From Yoonia sp. BS5-3 (lineage in GTDB: Bacteria; Pseudomonadota; Alphaproteobacteria; Rhodobacterales; Rhodobacteraceae), in NCBI RefSeq assembly GCF_038069655.2, contig NZ_CP150951.2, positions 2,072,001 to 2,136,000 of the forward strand: DNA of 64,000 nucleotides, written 5' to 3'. The notes beneath the pieces are model-generated. The model did not search any database. It had not been told where the DNA came from and worked only from the letters and a program-made list of their open reading frames with translations. The position numbers and the translations under genes were made by a program. Below are positions 9,481-18,173 of the stretch, piece by piece (the first letter of the stretch is position 1; each line of letters opens with the position of its first letter).

Positions 9481-9998
9481 GCACCCGGCCCCTTCAACAT
9501 CATGGGAAGTCCCGCGATGACGTTTACAACATGGTCGGCTTGCGCTGCGATCTTTTGATTAAGCAGACCTTGTGCGTTCCGAAAGTGACGCGACAGGGCA
9601 TTGTCTGGCACGATGCCCATGCCAACCTCGTTTGAGACAACCACAACCGGGCTTTCGCATGCGCCCAAAGCGGCCAACAATTCTTCCGATTTGGCGGCAA
9701 CGTCATGCTCGCCTAAAATCAGATTTGTCAGCCAAAGTGTCGCGCAATCGATCAAAACGGCCTGGCCTGATGAAAGGGGCTTTAAGGCCGCGGCAACGGC
9801 AATCGGCTCTTCAATCGTGTGCCATCCGGGGCCGCGCTGGGCCTGATGGCGATCAACTTTTTGTGCCATCTCATCGTCAAAAACCTGCGCAGTCGCGATG
9901 TATACAGGATCTAACCCCATGCGATGTATAAGGTTTTCAGCGTAGGCAGATTTGCCAGAGGCAGCACCGCCAAGAACTAGCGACAGTTTTGGTATCAT
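9477..9998 (-). CDS. cobU: Bifunctional adenosylcobinamide kinase / adenosylcobinamide-phosphate guanylyltransferase
   Basis: At 173 residues it is the normal size of CobU/CobP. It has the P-loop GGAASGKS (residues 10-17), ETLIHRMG-type helix, YIATAQVFDDEM, HQAQRGPGWHTIEEP with the GMP-accepting histidine region, and VSNEVGMGIVP. It phosphorylates and guanylylates adenosylcobinamide before coupling to alpha-ribazole in B12 synthesis or salvage. The ATG is at 9998. Upstream it is divergent from rpoH with 96 bases between starts; downstream it overlaps the CobC-like phosphatase. Confidence 0.95.
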   Translation of the reverse strand: MIPKLSLVLGGAASGKSAYAENLIHRMGLDPVYIATAQVFDDEMAQKVDRHQAQRGPGWHTIEEPIAVAAALKPLSSGQAVLIDCATLWLTNLILGEHDVAAKSEELLAALGACESPVVVVSNEVGMGIVPDNALSRHFRNAQGLLNQKIAAQADHVVNVIAGLPMMLKGPGA

Positions 9999-10015
9999 TT
10001 TGTTTTGGCTTTGCG

Positions 10016-10043
10016 TGATCCATTCAGCTTACCCTTGCGTAAC
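10016..10043 (+). promoter_or_regulatory. Candidate ECF (RpoE-type) promoter of rpoH
   Basis: TGATCC at 10016-10021 is followed by 16 bases and then CGTAAC at 10038-10043, about 50 bases before the rpoH start. In Rhodobacter the RpoHII gene is transcribed by RpoE, whose promoters have a TGATCC-type -35 and a GTAA-type -10. The match and its position are seen in the sequence; sigma-factor identity is inferred. Confidence 0.5.
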
Positions 10044-10094
10044 AACACCAGACAAAAAAGTTAATGGCTCGCACGCTCACTTGGGAGAATAAAC

Positions 10095-10973
10095 ATGGCT
10101 GGTACCGGTTTTTCTGATCAGACGTTGTCACGCACCGCAATGAAAGCTGAACTGCTCGATGCCGAGACGGAACTCGCGCTTGCATATGCTTGGCGCGATG
10201 ATCGCGATGTCCAGGCGCTGCACCGGCTCATATCGGCCTACATGCGTCTTGCGATCTCAATGGCGTCCAAGTTTAAACGGTATGGCGCGCCGATGAATGA
10301 CCTGATCCAAGAAGCGTCGGTTGGTTTGATGAAAGCTGCCGACAAATTTGACCCAGACCGGGGCGTGCGATTTTCGACCTATGCGGTCTGGTGGATCAAA
10401 GCGTCGATCCAAGATTACGTCATGCGAAATTGGTCGATGGTGCGGACCGGGTCCACTTCGTCGCAAAAGTCTCTGTTTTTCAACATGCGCCGCGTGCAAG
10501 CACGGCTAGAACGCGAAGCGGCTGCAGAAGGCAAAGAGATCGACAAGCAGGAATTGCGCGAGCTGATCGCGATTGAGGTCGGCGTGCCGCTGCATGATGT
10601 CGAAATGATGGAAGGGCGCCTATCGGGGTCTGACTATTCCCTGAACGCCACGCAATCGACCGAAGATGAAGGGCGCGAGTGGATCGACGTTCTTGAAGAT
10701 GATGGTCCGCAAGCCGCAGAAACCGTCGAAAACGCGCATGACAATGACACGTTGCGGCACTGGTTGACGACCGCTTTACGCTCTTTGAATGAGCGCGAAC
10801 AATTCATCGTGCGCGAACGTAAACTGCGTGACGATCCTCGGACCCTGGAAAGCCTGGGTACCGAGCTTGGCCTTTCCAAGGAACGTGTGCGCCAGCTTGA
10901 GGCAGCGGCCTTCGGCAAAATGCGCAAAACGCTCGAGTCGCAAAGCCCCGAGGTTCGCGGGTTCTTGAACTGA
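10095..10973 (+). CDS. rpoH: RNA polymerase sigma factor RpoH (RpoHII type)
   Basis: A 292-residue sigma-32 family protein. Region 2 is intact (MNDLIQEASVGLMKAADKF, RFSTYAVWWIKASIQDYVMRN). The RpoH-box-like QKSLFFNMRR follows, and region 4 ends ESLGTELGLSKERVRQLE. It lacks the N-terminal extension with RYMQEIRKFPML seen in the housekeeping RpoHI type, so I read it as the RpoHII paralogue. In Rhodobacter that protein governs the photo-oxidative and general stress response downstream of RpoE. The ATG at 10095 follows TTGGGAG. It is divergent from cobU. Confidence 0.9.
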   Translation: MAGTGFSDQTLSRTAMKAELLDAETELALAYAWRDDRDVQALHRLISAYMRLAISMASKFKRYGAPMNDLIQEASVGLMKAADKFDPDRGVRFSTYAVWWIKASIQDYVMRNWSMVRTGSTSSQKSLFFNMRRVQARLEREAAAEGKEIDKQELRELIAIEVGVPLHDVEMMEGRLSGSDYSLNATQSTEDEGREWIDVLEDDGPQAAETVENAHDNDTLRHWLTTALRSLNEREQFIVRERKLRDDPRTLESLGTELGLSKERVRQLEAAAFGKMRKTLESQSPEVRGFLN

Positions 10974-11037
10974 TCCTGTCATTGTCTTTCCGGTCTGATC
11001 TGACCTAGTGTCGGCTGGAACAAGACCGGGGAGCCAG

Positions 11038-12231
11038 ATGCTGGCCAACAAACATATTTTGCTGATCATCGGGGGTGGTATTGCCGCGTTCAAATCGCTT
11101 GATCTGATCCGGCGACTGCGCGAGCAAGGCGCGCATGTTACCCCGGTGATCACACAGGCGGGCACCGCTTTTGTGACCCCGCTCAGCGTCTCAGCGTTGT
11201 CAGCGACAAAGGTCTACCAAGACCTTTTTGATCTGACCGATGAGGCCGAGATGGGACATATCGAATTGTCTCGGGCCGCCGATCTGATTGTCGTGGCACC
11301 AGCCACCGCAGACCTGATGGCCAAGATGGCAGGCGGCCAGGCCGATGATCTGGCCACGACGCTTTTGCTGGCAACCGACAAAAGGGTACTGATTGTCCCC
11401 TCAATGAATGTGCGGATGTGGACCCACCCCGCGACGCAGCGCAATCTGAAAACACTCAAACAGGACGGCATCCTTATCGTCGGACCAGATGAGGGTGATA
11501 TGGCCTGCGGTGAATATGGGCCAGGTCGGATGGCCGAAGTGCCAGATATCATCGCTGCAATCGACGCGGGTCTATCCGGCGGGCCTCTGAAAGGGCGCCA
11601 TATCCTTGTGACGTCCGGGCCAACGCATGAACCGATTGATCCGGTGCGCTACATCGCAAACCGATCATCTGGCGCGCAAGGCACGGAGATAGCGCGTGCG
11701 CTTGCCGGGCTTGGGGCCGATGTGACCTTTGTGACTGGTCCCGCTGATGTCCCGCCGCCGCAGGGTGTGAATGTGATCAAGGTCGAAACAGCGCAACAAA
11801 TGCTGTCGGCTGTGCAAAACGCGGCTCACGCCGATGCGGCCGTCTTTGCGGCGGCTGTTGCCGATTGGCATGTGGCCAATGCCGGAACAAGCAAAATCAA
11901 GAAAGACAAGACAGGCTTGCCAGAGCTGCACTTTGCAGAAAACCCCGATATCCTCGCGACTGTTTCACAAATGACGCAAGGACGGCCCGATCTGGTGGTT
12001 GGCTTCGCCGCCGAAACTGATGATGTCGTCGCGAATGCAACGGCCAAACGTGCGCGTAAGGGCTGCGACTGGATTGTTGCAAATGATGTCTCTCCGGAAA
12101 CGGGGATCATGGGGGGCAGCGAAAACGCTGTCACGCTGATTACTGCAGGCGGGGCCGAGGAATGGGCGCGGATGGGCAAAGATGCCGTCGCCGCAAAGCT
12201 AGCAAGCCGGATCGCTGAAGCAATAAAATGA
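11038..12231 (+). CDS. coaBC: Bifunctional phosphopantothenoylcysteine decarboxylase / phosphopantothenate-cysteine ligase CoaBC
   Basis: A 397-residue fusion. The N-terminal flavoprotein half (CoaC) has [46 protein letters not shown] and the substrate-lid cysteine in [12 protein letters not shown]. The C-terminal half (CoaB) has [27 protein letters not shown] and KIKK. Together they convert 4'-phosphopantothenate to 4'-phosphopantetheine for coenzyme A. I chose the ATG at 11038, behind GGGGAG, over a GTG 30 bases upstream. It overlaps dut by 4 bases. Confidence 0.96.
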   Translation: MLANKHILLIIGGGIAAFKSLDLIRRLREQGAHVTPVITQAGTAFVTPLSVSALSATKVYQDLFDLTDEAEMGHIELSRAADLIVVAPATADLMAKMAGGQADDLATTLLLATDKRVLIVPSMNVRMWTHPATQRNLKTLKQDGILIVGPDEGDMACGEYGPGRMAEVPDIIAAIDAGLSGGPLKGRHILVTSGPTHEPIDPVRYIANRSSGAQGTEIARALAGLGADVTFVTGPADVPPPQGVNVIKVETAQQMLSAVQNAAHADAAVFAAAVADWHVANAGTSKIKKDKTGLPELHFAENPDILATVSQMTQGRPDLVVGFAAETDDVVANATAKRARKGCDWIVANDVSPETGIMGGSENAVTLITAGGAEEWARMGKDAVAAKLASRIAEAIK

Positions 12232-12683
12232 GCGTGGATATCAAATTTCAATGGGAGGACGGCGCAGACGCCGATCTCGGCTTACCCCGCTATGAGACGG
12301 CAGGGGCTGCGGGTGCGGATTTGCGGGCGAACTTGACCGATCAGCAAGATCTTCTTCTTAAGGTGGGGTGCCATACGCTCATCCCGACGGGGTTGCGCAT
12401 GGCCGTTCCTGCTGGGTTCGAGGTTCAGATCAGGCCGCGTTCGGGGCTTGCCCTGCGCTATGGGATCACATTGCTAAATTCGCCAGGCACGATTGACAGC
12501 GACTATCGCGGACCGGTTGGCGTTATTTTGGTCAACCTGGGGCAAGAAGATTTCACCATCATGCACGGTATGCGGATTGCGCAAATGGTGGTCGCACCGG
12601 TCGCGCAGGCACAGTTCATGGTCACGTCGGCGCTTGACGATACAGCGCGCGGATCAGGCGGATTTGGATCGACCGGTCTATGA
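12228..12683 (+). CDS. dut: Deoxyuridine 5'-triphosphate nucleotidohydrolase (dUTPase)
   Basis: A 151-residue trimeric dUTPase with the five family motifs: [10 protein letters not shown], the phosphate-binding region, [32 protein letters not shown] with the catalytic aspartate, and the C-terminal P-loop-like [10 protein letters not shown]. It hydrolyses dUTP to dUMP and pyrophosphate, keeping uracil out of DNA and supplying dTMP synthesis. It overlaps coaBC upstream and the MoeB-like gene downstream, each by ATGA, so the three form a tight operon. The coaBC-dut pairing is widespread. Confidence 0.97.
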   Translation: MSVDIKFQWEDGADADLGLPRYETAGAAGADLRANLTDQQDLLLKVGCHTLIPTGLRMAVPAGFEVQIRPRSGLALRYGITLLNSPGTIDSDYRGPVGVILVNLGQEDFTIMHGMRIAQMVVAPVAQAQFMVTSALDDTARGSGGFGSTGL

Positions 12684-13735
12684 TCATGGTCGGCGCTATG
12701 ATTGCCGCGCTCTGGGGGATTGGCGCGGCAATGAAAACCCCGACCAGCGTGCGCTGGAACATGATTTCGATCCTGCTGGTTGGCGTGATGGCGATCCATG
12801 TTGCCCTGCCCGACGGTCATCCGTTGCGTATGGCACTTGGCGGCGATGCGCGGCTTTGGGGGCTTGTTTTTGCGTTCGGTTTTATCGTTTGGGGATACCG
12901 GAAGCTGTTGCAAAATTTGCGGGCGAGGGTGCGCCAAAGGGATGAACCCAAACCGCAGCAAGGCAGTTTTTCGGACGCCGAACTGGACCGCTATGCCCGG
13001 CATATTATCCTGCGCGAATTGGGCGGACCAGGCCAAAAGGCGCTGAAAGACGCCAAGATCCTGGTCATCGGCGCAGGTGGGCTGGGCGCGCCCGCGCTGC
13101 AATATCTGGCTGCTGCGGGGGTCGGGACAATCGGGGTTATTGATGATGACCTGGTTGAAAACGCCAATCTGCAGCGTCAGGTCATCCACACGGATCGCAA
13201 CATCGGACTGCCTAAAACCCGCTCAGCAGCTGAGGCGATGACTGCCCAAAACCCGTTTATCACCGTGCGCCCCTATGCACGCCGTCTGACCGAGCAAATC
13301 GCAGCCGATCTTTTTGCCGATTATGATCTGGTTCTGGATGGCACCGATAATTTTGAAACGCGCTATCTGGTGAATCAAACGGCCGTTGCGACAAAAACAC
13401 CGCTGATCGCTGCAGCACTGACCCAATGGGAGGGGCAAATCAGCCTCTATGATCCGCAGCGCGGCACGCCGTGCTATGCCTGCGTCTTTCCCAATGCGCC
13501 TGACCCAGCGCTAGTGCCCAGTTGCGCCGAGGCTGGCGTGATCGGGCCACTTCCCGGCGTGATCGGTGCGATGATGGCGGTTGAGGCGATCAAACTTGTG
13601 ACAGGCGCAGGTGACGGGCTTGGCGGGCGTTTGATGATTTACGATGCGCTTTATGCGCAAACCCGGACCATCGCGATCAAACCCCGCACCGATTGCCAGG
13701 TCTGCGGCGGGCAAGGGTTGCATGCATCGCAGTGA
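12680..13735 (+). CDS. HesA/MoeB/ThiF family adenylyltransferase with N-terminal membrane segments
   Basis: A 351-residue protein in two parts. Residues 1 to about 75 hold three hydrophobic stretches (about 1-18, 26-42 and 58-74) and a basic end, suggesting membrane anchoring. From about residue 95 comes a complete E1-like domain: [13 protein letters not shown], nucleotide-binding [33 protein letters not shown], and Zn-ligand pairs CYAC and CQVC. ThiF/MoeB enzymes adenylate the C-terminus of ThiS or MoaD for sulfur transfer in thiamine or molybdopterin synthesis. Which partner is used cannot be told; no moaD or thiS is in the window. It is the last gene of coaBC-dut. Confidence 0.85.
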   Translation: MIMVGAMIAALWGIGAAMKTPTSVRWNMISILLVGVMAIHVALPDGHPLRMALGGDARLWGLVFAFGFIVWGYRKLLQNLRARVRQRDEPKPQQGSFSDAELDRYARHIILRELGGPGQKALKDAKILVIGAGGLGAPALQYLAAAGVGTIGVIDDDLVENANLQRQVIHTDRNIGLPKTRSAAEAMTAQNPFITVRPYARRLTEQIAADLFADYDLVLDGTDNFETRYLVNQTAVATKTPLIAAALTQWEGQISLYDPQRGTPCYACVFPNAPDPALVPSCAEAGVIGPLPGVIGAMMAVEAIKLVTGAGDGLGGRLMIYDALYAQTRTIAIKPRTDCQVCGGQGLHASQ

Positions 13736-13777
13736 GCCCCATACTGCAGGAACAAAATTCATTCAGGGGAGATGACC

Positions 13778-14560
13778 ATGAAATTCCTTAGCGCCTTTGC
13801 CGCTGCGCTTTTTGCCACCGCTGCCGCCGCTGACGGGCATCTGCCCGATCTTGAGGGGCGCGAAATCGTTGTCGTCACCGAAAATGCCTATCCGCCCCTG
13901 CAATTCATCGATCCTAATGGGGACGCGGTCGGCTGGGAATATGATGCGATGGCTGAGATTGCTGATCGGCTGAATGCGACCATCCTGTATGAGAACATTA
14001 GTTGGGATGCGATGATCCCTGCTGTCTCGGAAGGGCAGTTCGATCTGGGCATGACCGGGATCACTATTCGCGAAGACCGGGCTGAAGTTGTTGATTTTTC
14101 TGATAAATACATGACCTCAGAAATGGTGATGATGGTGCGCGGCGATGAAGATCGCTTTGCCGATGCGGCCAGCTTTGCCGCTGATGATGATCTGTTAATG
14201 GCCGCACAACCCGGCACCACGCCGTTTTACGTGGGCGTTTATGACGTTCTTGACGGCGATGAGGCAAACCCGCGCATCAAGCTGATGGAAACATTTGGCG
14301 CCACGGTCCAAGCTTTGCGGACCGGCGATGTTGATTTGGTTCTGACAGATGGAACTGCGGGCAATGGCTATGTTGAAGCCTCTGATGGCGGTTTAAAGAT
14401 CATCGGCGAAAAGCTTGGGACCGAGGATTTTGGTTTTATCTTTCCCCGCGGCTCTGATCTTGTGGCGCCAATCAATGCGGCGATCGCAGATATGCATGCC
14501 GATGGTACGATCGATGCGCTGAACACCAAATGGTTCCTGGACTACAAACTGGGTGAATAA
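13778..14560 (+). CDS. Amino-acid ABC transporter periplasmic binding protein
   Basis: A 260-residue family-3 solute-binding protein. The signal peptide [20 protein letters not shown] is followed by [20 protein letters not shown] and by [20 protein letters not shown], which forms the amino-acid pocket. AGGGGAG directly abuts an ATG at 13772, so the second ATG at 13778 (6 bases of spacing) is the likelier start. It pairs with the permease at 14609. Substrate is probably a polar amino acid, by family only. No ATP-binding subunit follows, so the ATPase must be encoded elsewhere or shared. Confidence 0.88.
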   Translation: MKFLSAFAAALFATAAAADGHLPDLEGREIVVVTENAYPPLQFIDPNGDAVGWEYDAMAEIADRLNATILYENISWDAMIPAVSEGQFDLGMTGITIREDRAEVVDFSDKYMTSEMVMMVRGDEDRFADAASFAADDDLLMAAQPGTTPFYVGVYDVLDGDEANPRIKLMETFGATVQALRTGDVDLVLTDGTAGNGYVEASDGGLKIIGEKLGTEDFGFIFPRGSDLVAPINAAIADMHADGTIDALNTKWFLDYKLGE

Positions 14561-14573
14561 CCCCAAGCAAGAG

Positions 14574-14595
14574 GTCCCGGGTCGCGGCCCGGGAC
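14574..14595 (+). promoter_or_regulatory. Strong intercistronic hairpin between binding protein and permease
   Basis: GTCCCGGG (14574-14581), loop TCGCGG, CCCGGGAC (14588-14595): a perfect 8-bp, mostly G-C stem, 14 bases after the binding-protein stop and ending 13 bases before the permease start. There is no T-run, so it is more likely an mRNA 3'-end stabiliser or partial attenuator favouring binding protein over permease than a full terminator. Confidence 0.6.
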
Positions 14596-14608
14596 GGCGG
14601 AGCGCCGT

Positions 14609-15397
14609 TTGATCCCCACATCCCCCAATGACAAGGATTTCCCCTGGTGGTTAGTAGCTGTCGTGGCGATTGGGGGCTATCTGTTTTGGCAGGTGCTGAC
14701 CGTTGATGCATATAGCCGGGTGCTGTCCACGCTACGGCGCGGGATCTGGGTGACGGTCTATGTGACCTTCGTGTCCTACTTTTTGGCTTGTCTTATAGGG
14801 CTGGGTTTGGCGTTGGCAGGACTGTCCAAATCGCTGATTTTGCGGCAGGTTGCGCGGTTTTATATCGAAATCATGCGCGGTATCCCGATCATCGTCCTGC
14901 TGCTTTATGTGGCTTTCGTGCTTGCACCCGCTTTAGTCGCCGCATGGAATGTGGTCCGCGAAACCTTGGGTTTTGATCCCATTCGTAATCGGGATTTTTC
15001 GCTTTTGTGGCGCGCGGTTATCGCGCTGACCCTTGCCTATTCATCCTTTCTGGCAGAGGTTTTCCGCGCCGGGCTGCAATCCGTTGATGAAGGTCAAATC
15101 GAAGCCGCCGAGGCGCTGGGCCTGTCCCGCTGGCACCGGTTCCGCTTTATTGTCTTTCCGCAAGCACTGCGCATGATCCTGCCGCCGCTGGGAAATGACT
15201 TTGTGGCGATGGTCAAGGATTCCTCGCTGGTCAGCGTTTTGGGCGTCACCGACGTGACCCAATTGGGCAAGGTCACAGCCGCCGGGAATTTCCGGTATTT
15301 TGAGACTTATAATGTCGTGGCATTGGTCTATCTGACGATGACCATCACATTATCGCTGGCCCTACGCCGTTTTGAAAAACGCATGCGCGATCGATAG
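14609..15397 (+). CDS. Amino-acid ABC transporter permease (HisM/GlnP family)
   Basis: A 262-residue inner-membrane permease with several hydrophobic helices. The family EAA loop is EAAEALGLSRWHRFRFIVFPQALRMILPPLGND, and IMRGIPIIVLLLYV precedes it. The reading begins with TTG at 14609, preceded by GGCGGAG with 6 bases of spacing; no ATG or better-placed start was seen before the first helix. It partners the binding protein upstream. The second permease and ATPase that polar amino-acid systems usually have next door are absent, since the next gene is a peptidase. Confidence 0.87.
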   Translation: MIPTSPNDKDFPWWLVAVVAIGGYLFWQVLTVDAYSRVLSTLRRGIWVTVYVTFVSYFLACLIGLGLALAGLSKSLILRQVARFYIEIMRGIPIIVLLLYVAFVLAPALVAAWNVVRETLGFDPIRNRDFSLLWRAVIALTLAYSSFLAEVFRAGLQSVDEGQIEAAEALGLSRWHRFRFIVFPQALRMILPPLGNDFVAMVKDSSLVSVLGVTDVTQLGKVTAAGNFRYFETYNVVALVYLTMTITLSLALRRFEKRMRDR

Positions 15398-15447
15398 CTG
15401 GTCACCTGCCAGCCCCCAGACTAGATTAAGCGCAAAGGAGATTTGCA

Positions 15448-17475
15448 ATGACAAACCCACTGCTTGAGACATGGACGACCCCCTTTGGCTTGCCGCCGTT
15501 TGATCTGATATCAGATGATGATTTCATGCCAGCGGTTGAGACGGCGTTGACGCAGTCCCGTGCGAATATTGCCGCGATTGCAGAAAACCCGGACGCTCCG
15601 GATTTTGCCAATACGATTGAGGCACTTGAACGCGCGGACGAACAATTAAGCCGCGTGCTGGGCGCGTTTTACAACCTTGCAGGCGCAGATAGTAATCCAA
15701 AGCGGGAAGAACTGCAGCGCAGCTTTGCGCCGATGCTGAGCGCCTACAGCTCGGAAGTGTCTGAAAACAAGGCGCTCTTCGCCCGTATCGAGACGGTTTG
15801 GGATGCTCGGGATGATCTTGATCTGACGGATGAACAACAGCGGGTGCTGATGCTGACACGGCGCGGTTTTGTGCGCGCCGGGGCGCAGCTTGAAGGCGCC
15901 AAGGCCGACGACTTGCGCGAGGTGACATCGCGCCTATCGGTGCTTGGCACGGACTTTATGCAAAACCTGCTGGCAGATGAGCGCGACTGGTTCATGAAGT
16001 TGTCTGATGATGATCTGACTGGCCTGCCGGACTTTGTTGTCGCAAGCGCGAAGGCCGCCGGTGAAGAAAAGGATGCAGGCGGGCCTGTTGTGACTTTGTC
16101 GCGTTCATTGATCGTGCCGTTTTTGCAGTTTTCTGACCGCCGCGATCTGCGCCAGAAAGCCTATGAGGCTTGGGGTGCACGCGGGGCAAATGGCGGGGAA
16201 ACCGATAACCGTGCTATTGCCGCTGAAACGCTAAAGCTTCGCCAGAAACGCGCGGAATTGCTCGGTTATGATAGTTTCGCAGATTTCAAACTGGAAACCG
16301 AAATGGCCGGAACACCCGATGCCGTGCGCGACCTGCTGATGCAGGTTTGGACCCCCGCAAAAGCGGCGGCAGAGGCCGATGCCGCGGTGCTGGAACGGAT
16401 GCTGCATGCGGATGGGTTTGACGGCCCGCTTGAGCCCTGGGATTGGCGTTATTACTCTGAAAAGCGCCGCAAGGAATTGCACGATCTCGATGAGGCCGAG
16501 CTGAAACCATATCTGCAACTGGACCGTATGATCGAAGCGGCTTTTGACTGTGCAAACCGGTTGTTTGGGTTGTCTTTCAAGCCCATCGACGGCCCCGTCT
16601 ATCACCCGGATGTCCGCCTTTGGGAGGTCACCCGCGACGGTGCCCATATCGCTGTTTTTATTGGTGACTATTTTGCGCGCGGCTCAAAACGATCCGGCGC
16701 GTGGTGCGCTGCGATGCGATCCCAGCAACGGCTAAGCGGTGATGTGCGCCCCCTTGTGGTGAATGTCTGCAACTTTGCCAAGCCCGCGCAGGGGCAGCCT
16801 GCGCTGTTGTCTTATGATGATGCCAGAACCCTGTTCCATGAATTTGGGCACGCGCTGCATCAGATGCTGTCAGACGTGACTTACGAAAGTATTAGCGGCA
16901 CGTCCGTCGCGCGGGATTTTGTTGAATTACCCAGCCAGCTTTATGAACATTGGCTTGAGGTACCTGCGGTTCTGGCCGCGTTCGCCACCCATGCCGATAC
17001 CGGCGCGCCAATGCCAGACGATTTGCTTCAGCGCATGCTCGGTGCGGCGACCTATGACATGGGTTTTCAGACGGTCGAATACGTCGCATCGGCCCTTGTT
17101 GATCTGGGTTTCCACGACGGGCCTGCACCAGCGGATCCGATGCAGAAACAAACTGAAATCCTTGAAGAAATCGGCATGCCTCGCGCCATTCGGATGCGCC
17201 ATGCGACACCGCATTTTGCCCATGTCTTTGCCGGTGATGGTTACTCAAGCGGCTATTACAGTTACATGTGGTCCGAGGTCATGGATGCGGACGCGTTTGC
17301 CGCCTTTGAAGAGGTTGGTAACCCGTTTGATCCGGCCACAGCCAAGCTGCTGGAAGAGACCGTTTTGTCATCGGGCGGTTCGGTGGATGCGGCCGAGCTT
17401 TACAAATCCTTCCGCGGCAGATTGCCGGGGGTTGAGGCGCTGCTAAAGGGGCGCGGTCTGGACAAAGCGGCCTGA
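15448..17475 (+). CDS. M3 family zinc metallopeptidase (oligopeptidase A / dipeptidyl carboxypeptidase type)
   Basis: At 675 residues it has the length of thimet-like M3 peptidases. The zinc motif HEFGH is at residues 464-468 (TLFHEFGHALHQML), followed by the second-zinc-ligand region SGTSVARDFVELPSQLYEHW and the substrate-binding DGYSSGYYSYMWSEVMDADAF. These cytoplasmic enzymes degrade short peptides. Sequence alone does not separate PrlC (oligopeptidase) from Dcp (dipeptidyl carboxypeptidase). SD AAAGGAG precedes the ATG by about 7 bases. It faces the convergent SH3 gene across paired hairpins. Confidence 0.92.
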   Translation: MTNPLLETWTTPFGLPPFDLISDDDFMPAVETALTQSRANIAAIAENPDAPDFANTIEALERADEQLSRVLGAFYNLAGADSNPKREELQRSFAPMLSAYSSEVSENKALFARIETVWDARDDLDLTDEQQRVLMLTRRGFVRAGAQLEGAKADDLREVTSRLSVLGTDFMQNLLADERDWFMKLSDDDLTGLPDFVVASAKAAGEEKDAGGPVVTLSRSLIVPFLQFSDRRDLRQKAYEAWGARGANGGETDNRAIAAETLKLRQKRAELLGYDSFADFKLETEMAGTPDAVRDLLMQVWTPAKAAAEADAAVLERMLHADGFDGPLEPWDWRYYSEKRRKELHDLDEAELKPYLQLDRMIEAAFDCANRLFGLSFKPIDGPVYHPDVRLWEVTRDGAHIAVFIGDYFARGSKRSGAWCAAMRSQQRLSGDVRPLVVNVCNFAKPAQGQPALLSYDDARTLFHEFGHALHQMLSDVTYESISGTSVARDFVELPSQLYEHWLEVPAVLAAFATHADTGAPMPDDLLQRMLGAATYDMGFQTVEYVASALVDLGFHDGPAPADPMQKQTEILEEIGMPRAIRMRHATPHFAHVFAGDGYSSGYYSYMWSEVMDADAFAAFEEVGNPFDPATAKLLEETVLSSGGSVDAAELYKSFRGRLPGVEALLKGRGLDKAA

Positions 17476-17478
17476 TTT

Positions 17479-17527
17479 ACGCCGTACAGACGGCGTACAG
17501 AAGCTGTACATATTCTGTATGTACAGC
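17479..17527. terminator. Two tandem hairpins built on GTACAG repeats between convergent genes
   Basis: ACGCCG-TACAGA-CGGCGT (17479-17496) is a 6-bp stem. GCTGTACATA-TTCTG-TATGTACAGC (17503-17527) is a perfect 10-bp stem. GTACAG occurs three times and CTGTAC once in 45 bases. Their place between converging gene ends suggests bidirectional termination; there is no clear T-run. Confidence 0.5.
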
Positions 17528-17536
17528 GCCCGGCGT

Positions 17537-18064
17537 TTAGTCCCGAATTTCGGCGGGGAAAACACCCCACAGCTGCGCCTTGGGCACCCAGCCCCGGTAG
17601 CCGCCAGCGTTCAACTGGCACCAATCGGGATTACATTCGCCCAGTCGGGCGACCACGCCAGGCTCTAATATCGCGTTCTCAAGTGCATCTGGTTCGGGGC
17701 GTGCGCGCAGCGGCGTCGCTTCGCCTTCGATCACAACGGTGCGTGCGCCCGACAGCATGGTGTAATGCACCCAGCCACCTTGCCCGTCGCGGTCGATCAC
17801 CCGGCGCCAATGGCCGTATTCGGCAATTACCTGCAAGGGCATGTTCCGGCGTTTGAACACCCAATCGATCCGGTGCGACAAGGATGGCCCCCGCCGGACA
17901 TTGGATTCGGACGCTTTGAGCGAGACGAAGCGCGGTAGTGGCAGATTTGTTTCCGGGCCAAGCGTCGGGGCGGAGGCTTGCTGTGCCTGCAGCGGGCCTG
18001 CGAAAAAAGCGCCTGCGCATAACACGACCAAGACCATGCGGAACCATTGCAAGCATGCACCCAT
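17537..18064 (-). CDS. Secreted SH3-domain protein
   Basis: From the ATG at 18064 the product has 175 residues: a signal peptide (MVLVVLCAGAFFAGPLQAQQ region), then bacterial SH3 segments. SNVRRGPSLSHRIDWVFKRRNMPLQVIAEYGHWRRV is characteristic of the SH3_4/YgiM-like family, and a second SH3-like part contains CNPDWCQLNAGGYRGWVPKAQLWGV. Such proteins sit in the periplasm and are thought to bind the cell wall or peptides; the role is unknown. A longer reading to 18424 would overlap the divergent dehydrogenase gene, so I rejected it. Two cysteines in CNPDWC could form a disulphide. Confidence 0.8.
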   Translation of the reverse strand: MGACLQWFRMVLVVLCAGAFFAGPLQAQQASAPTLGPETNLPLPRFVSLKASESNVRRGPSLSHRIDWVFKRRNMPLQVIAEYGHWRRVIDRDGQGGWVHYTMLSGARTVVIEGEATPLRARPEPDALENAILEPGVVARLGECNPDWCQLNAGGYRGWVPKAQLWGVFPAEIRD

Positions 18065-18173
18065 TTCTTTGCCTTTTACCACTCGTATTCGGCGCGCAGT
18101 TCTTGTGCTGCGCATCCCTTTGGCGCAACCTGCCATGACAGAGCCGTTTTGAAAAGCCGGGGGAGGGATTTGC

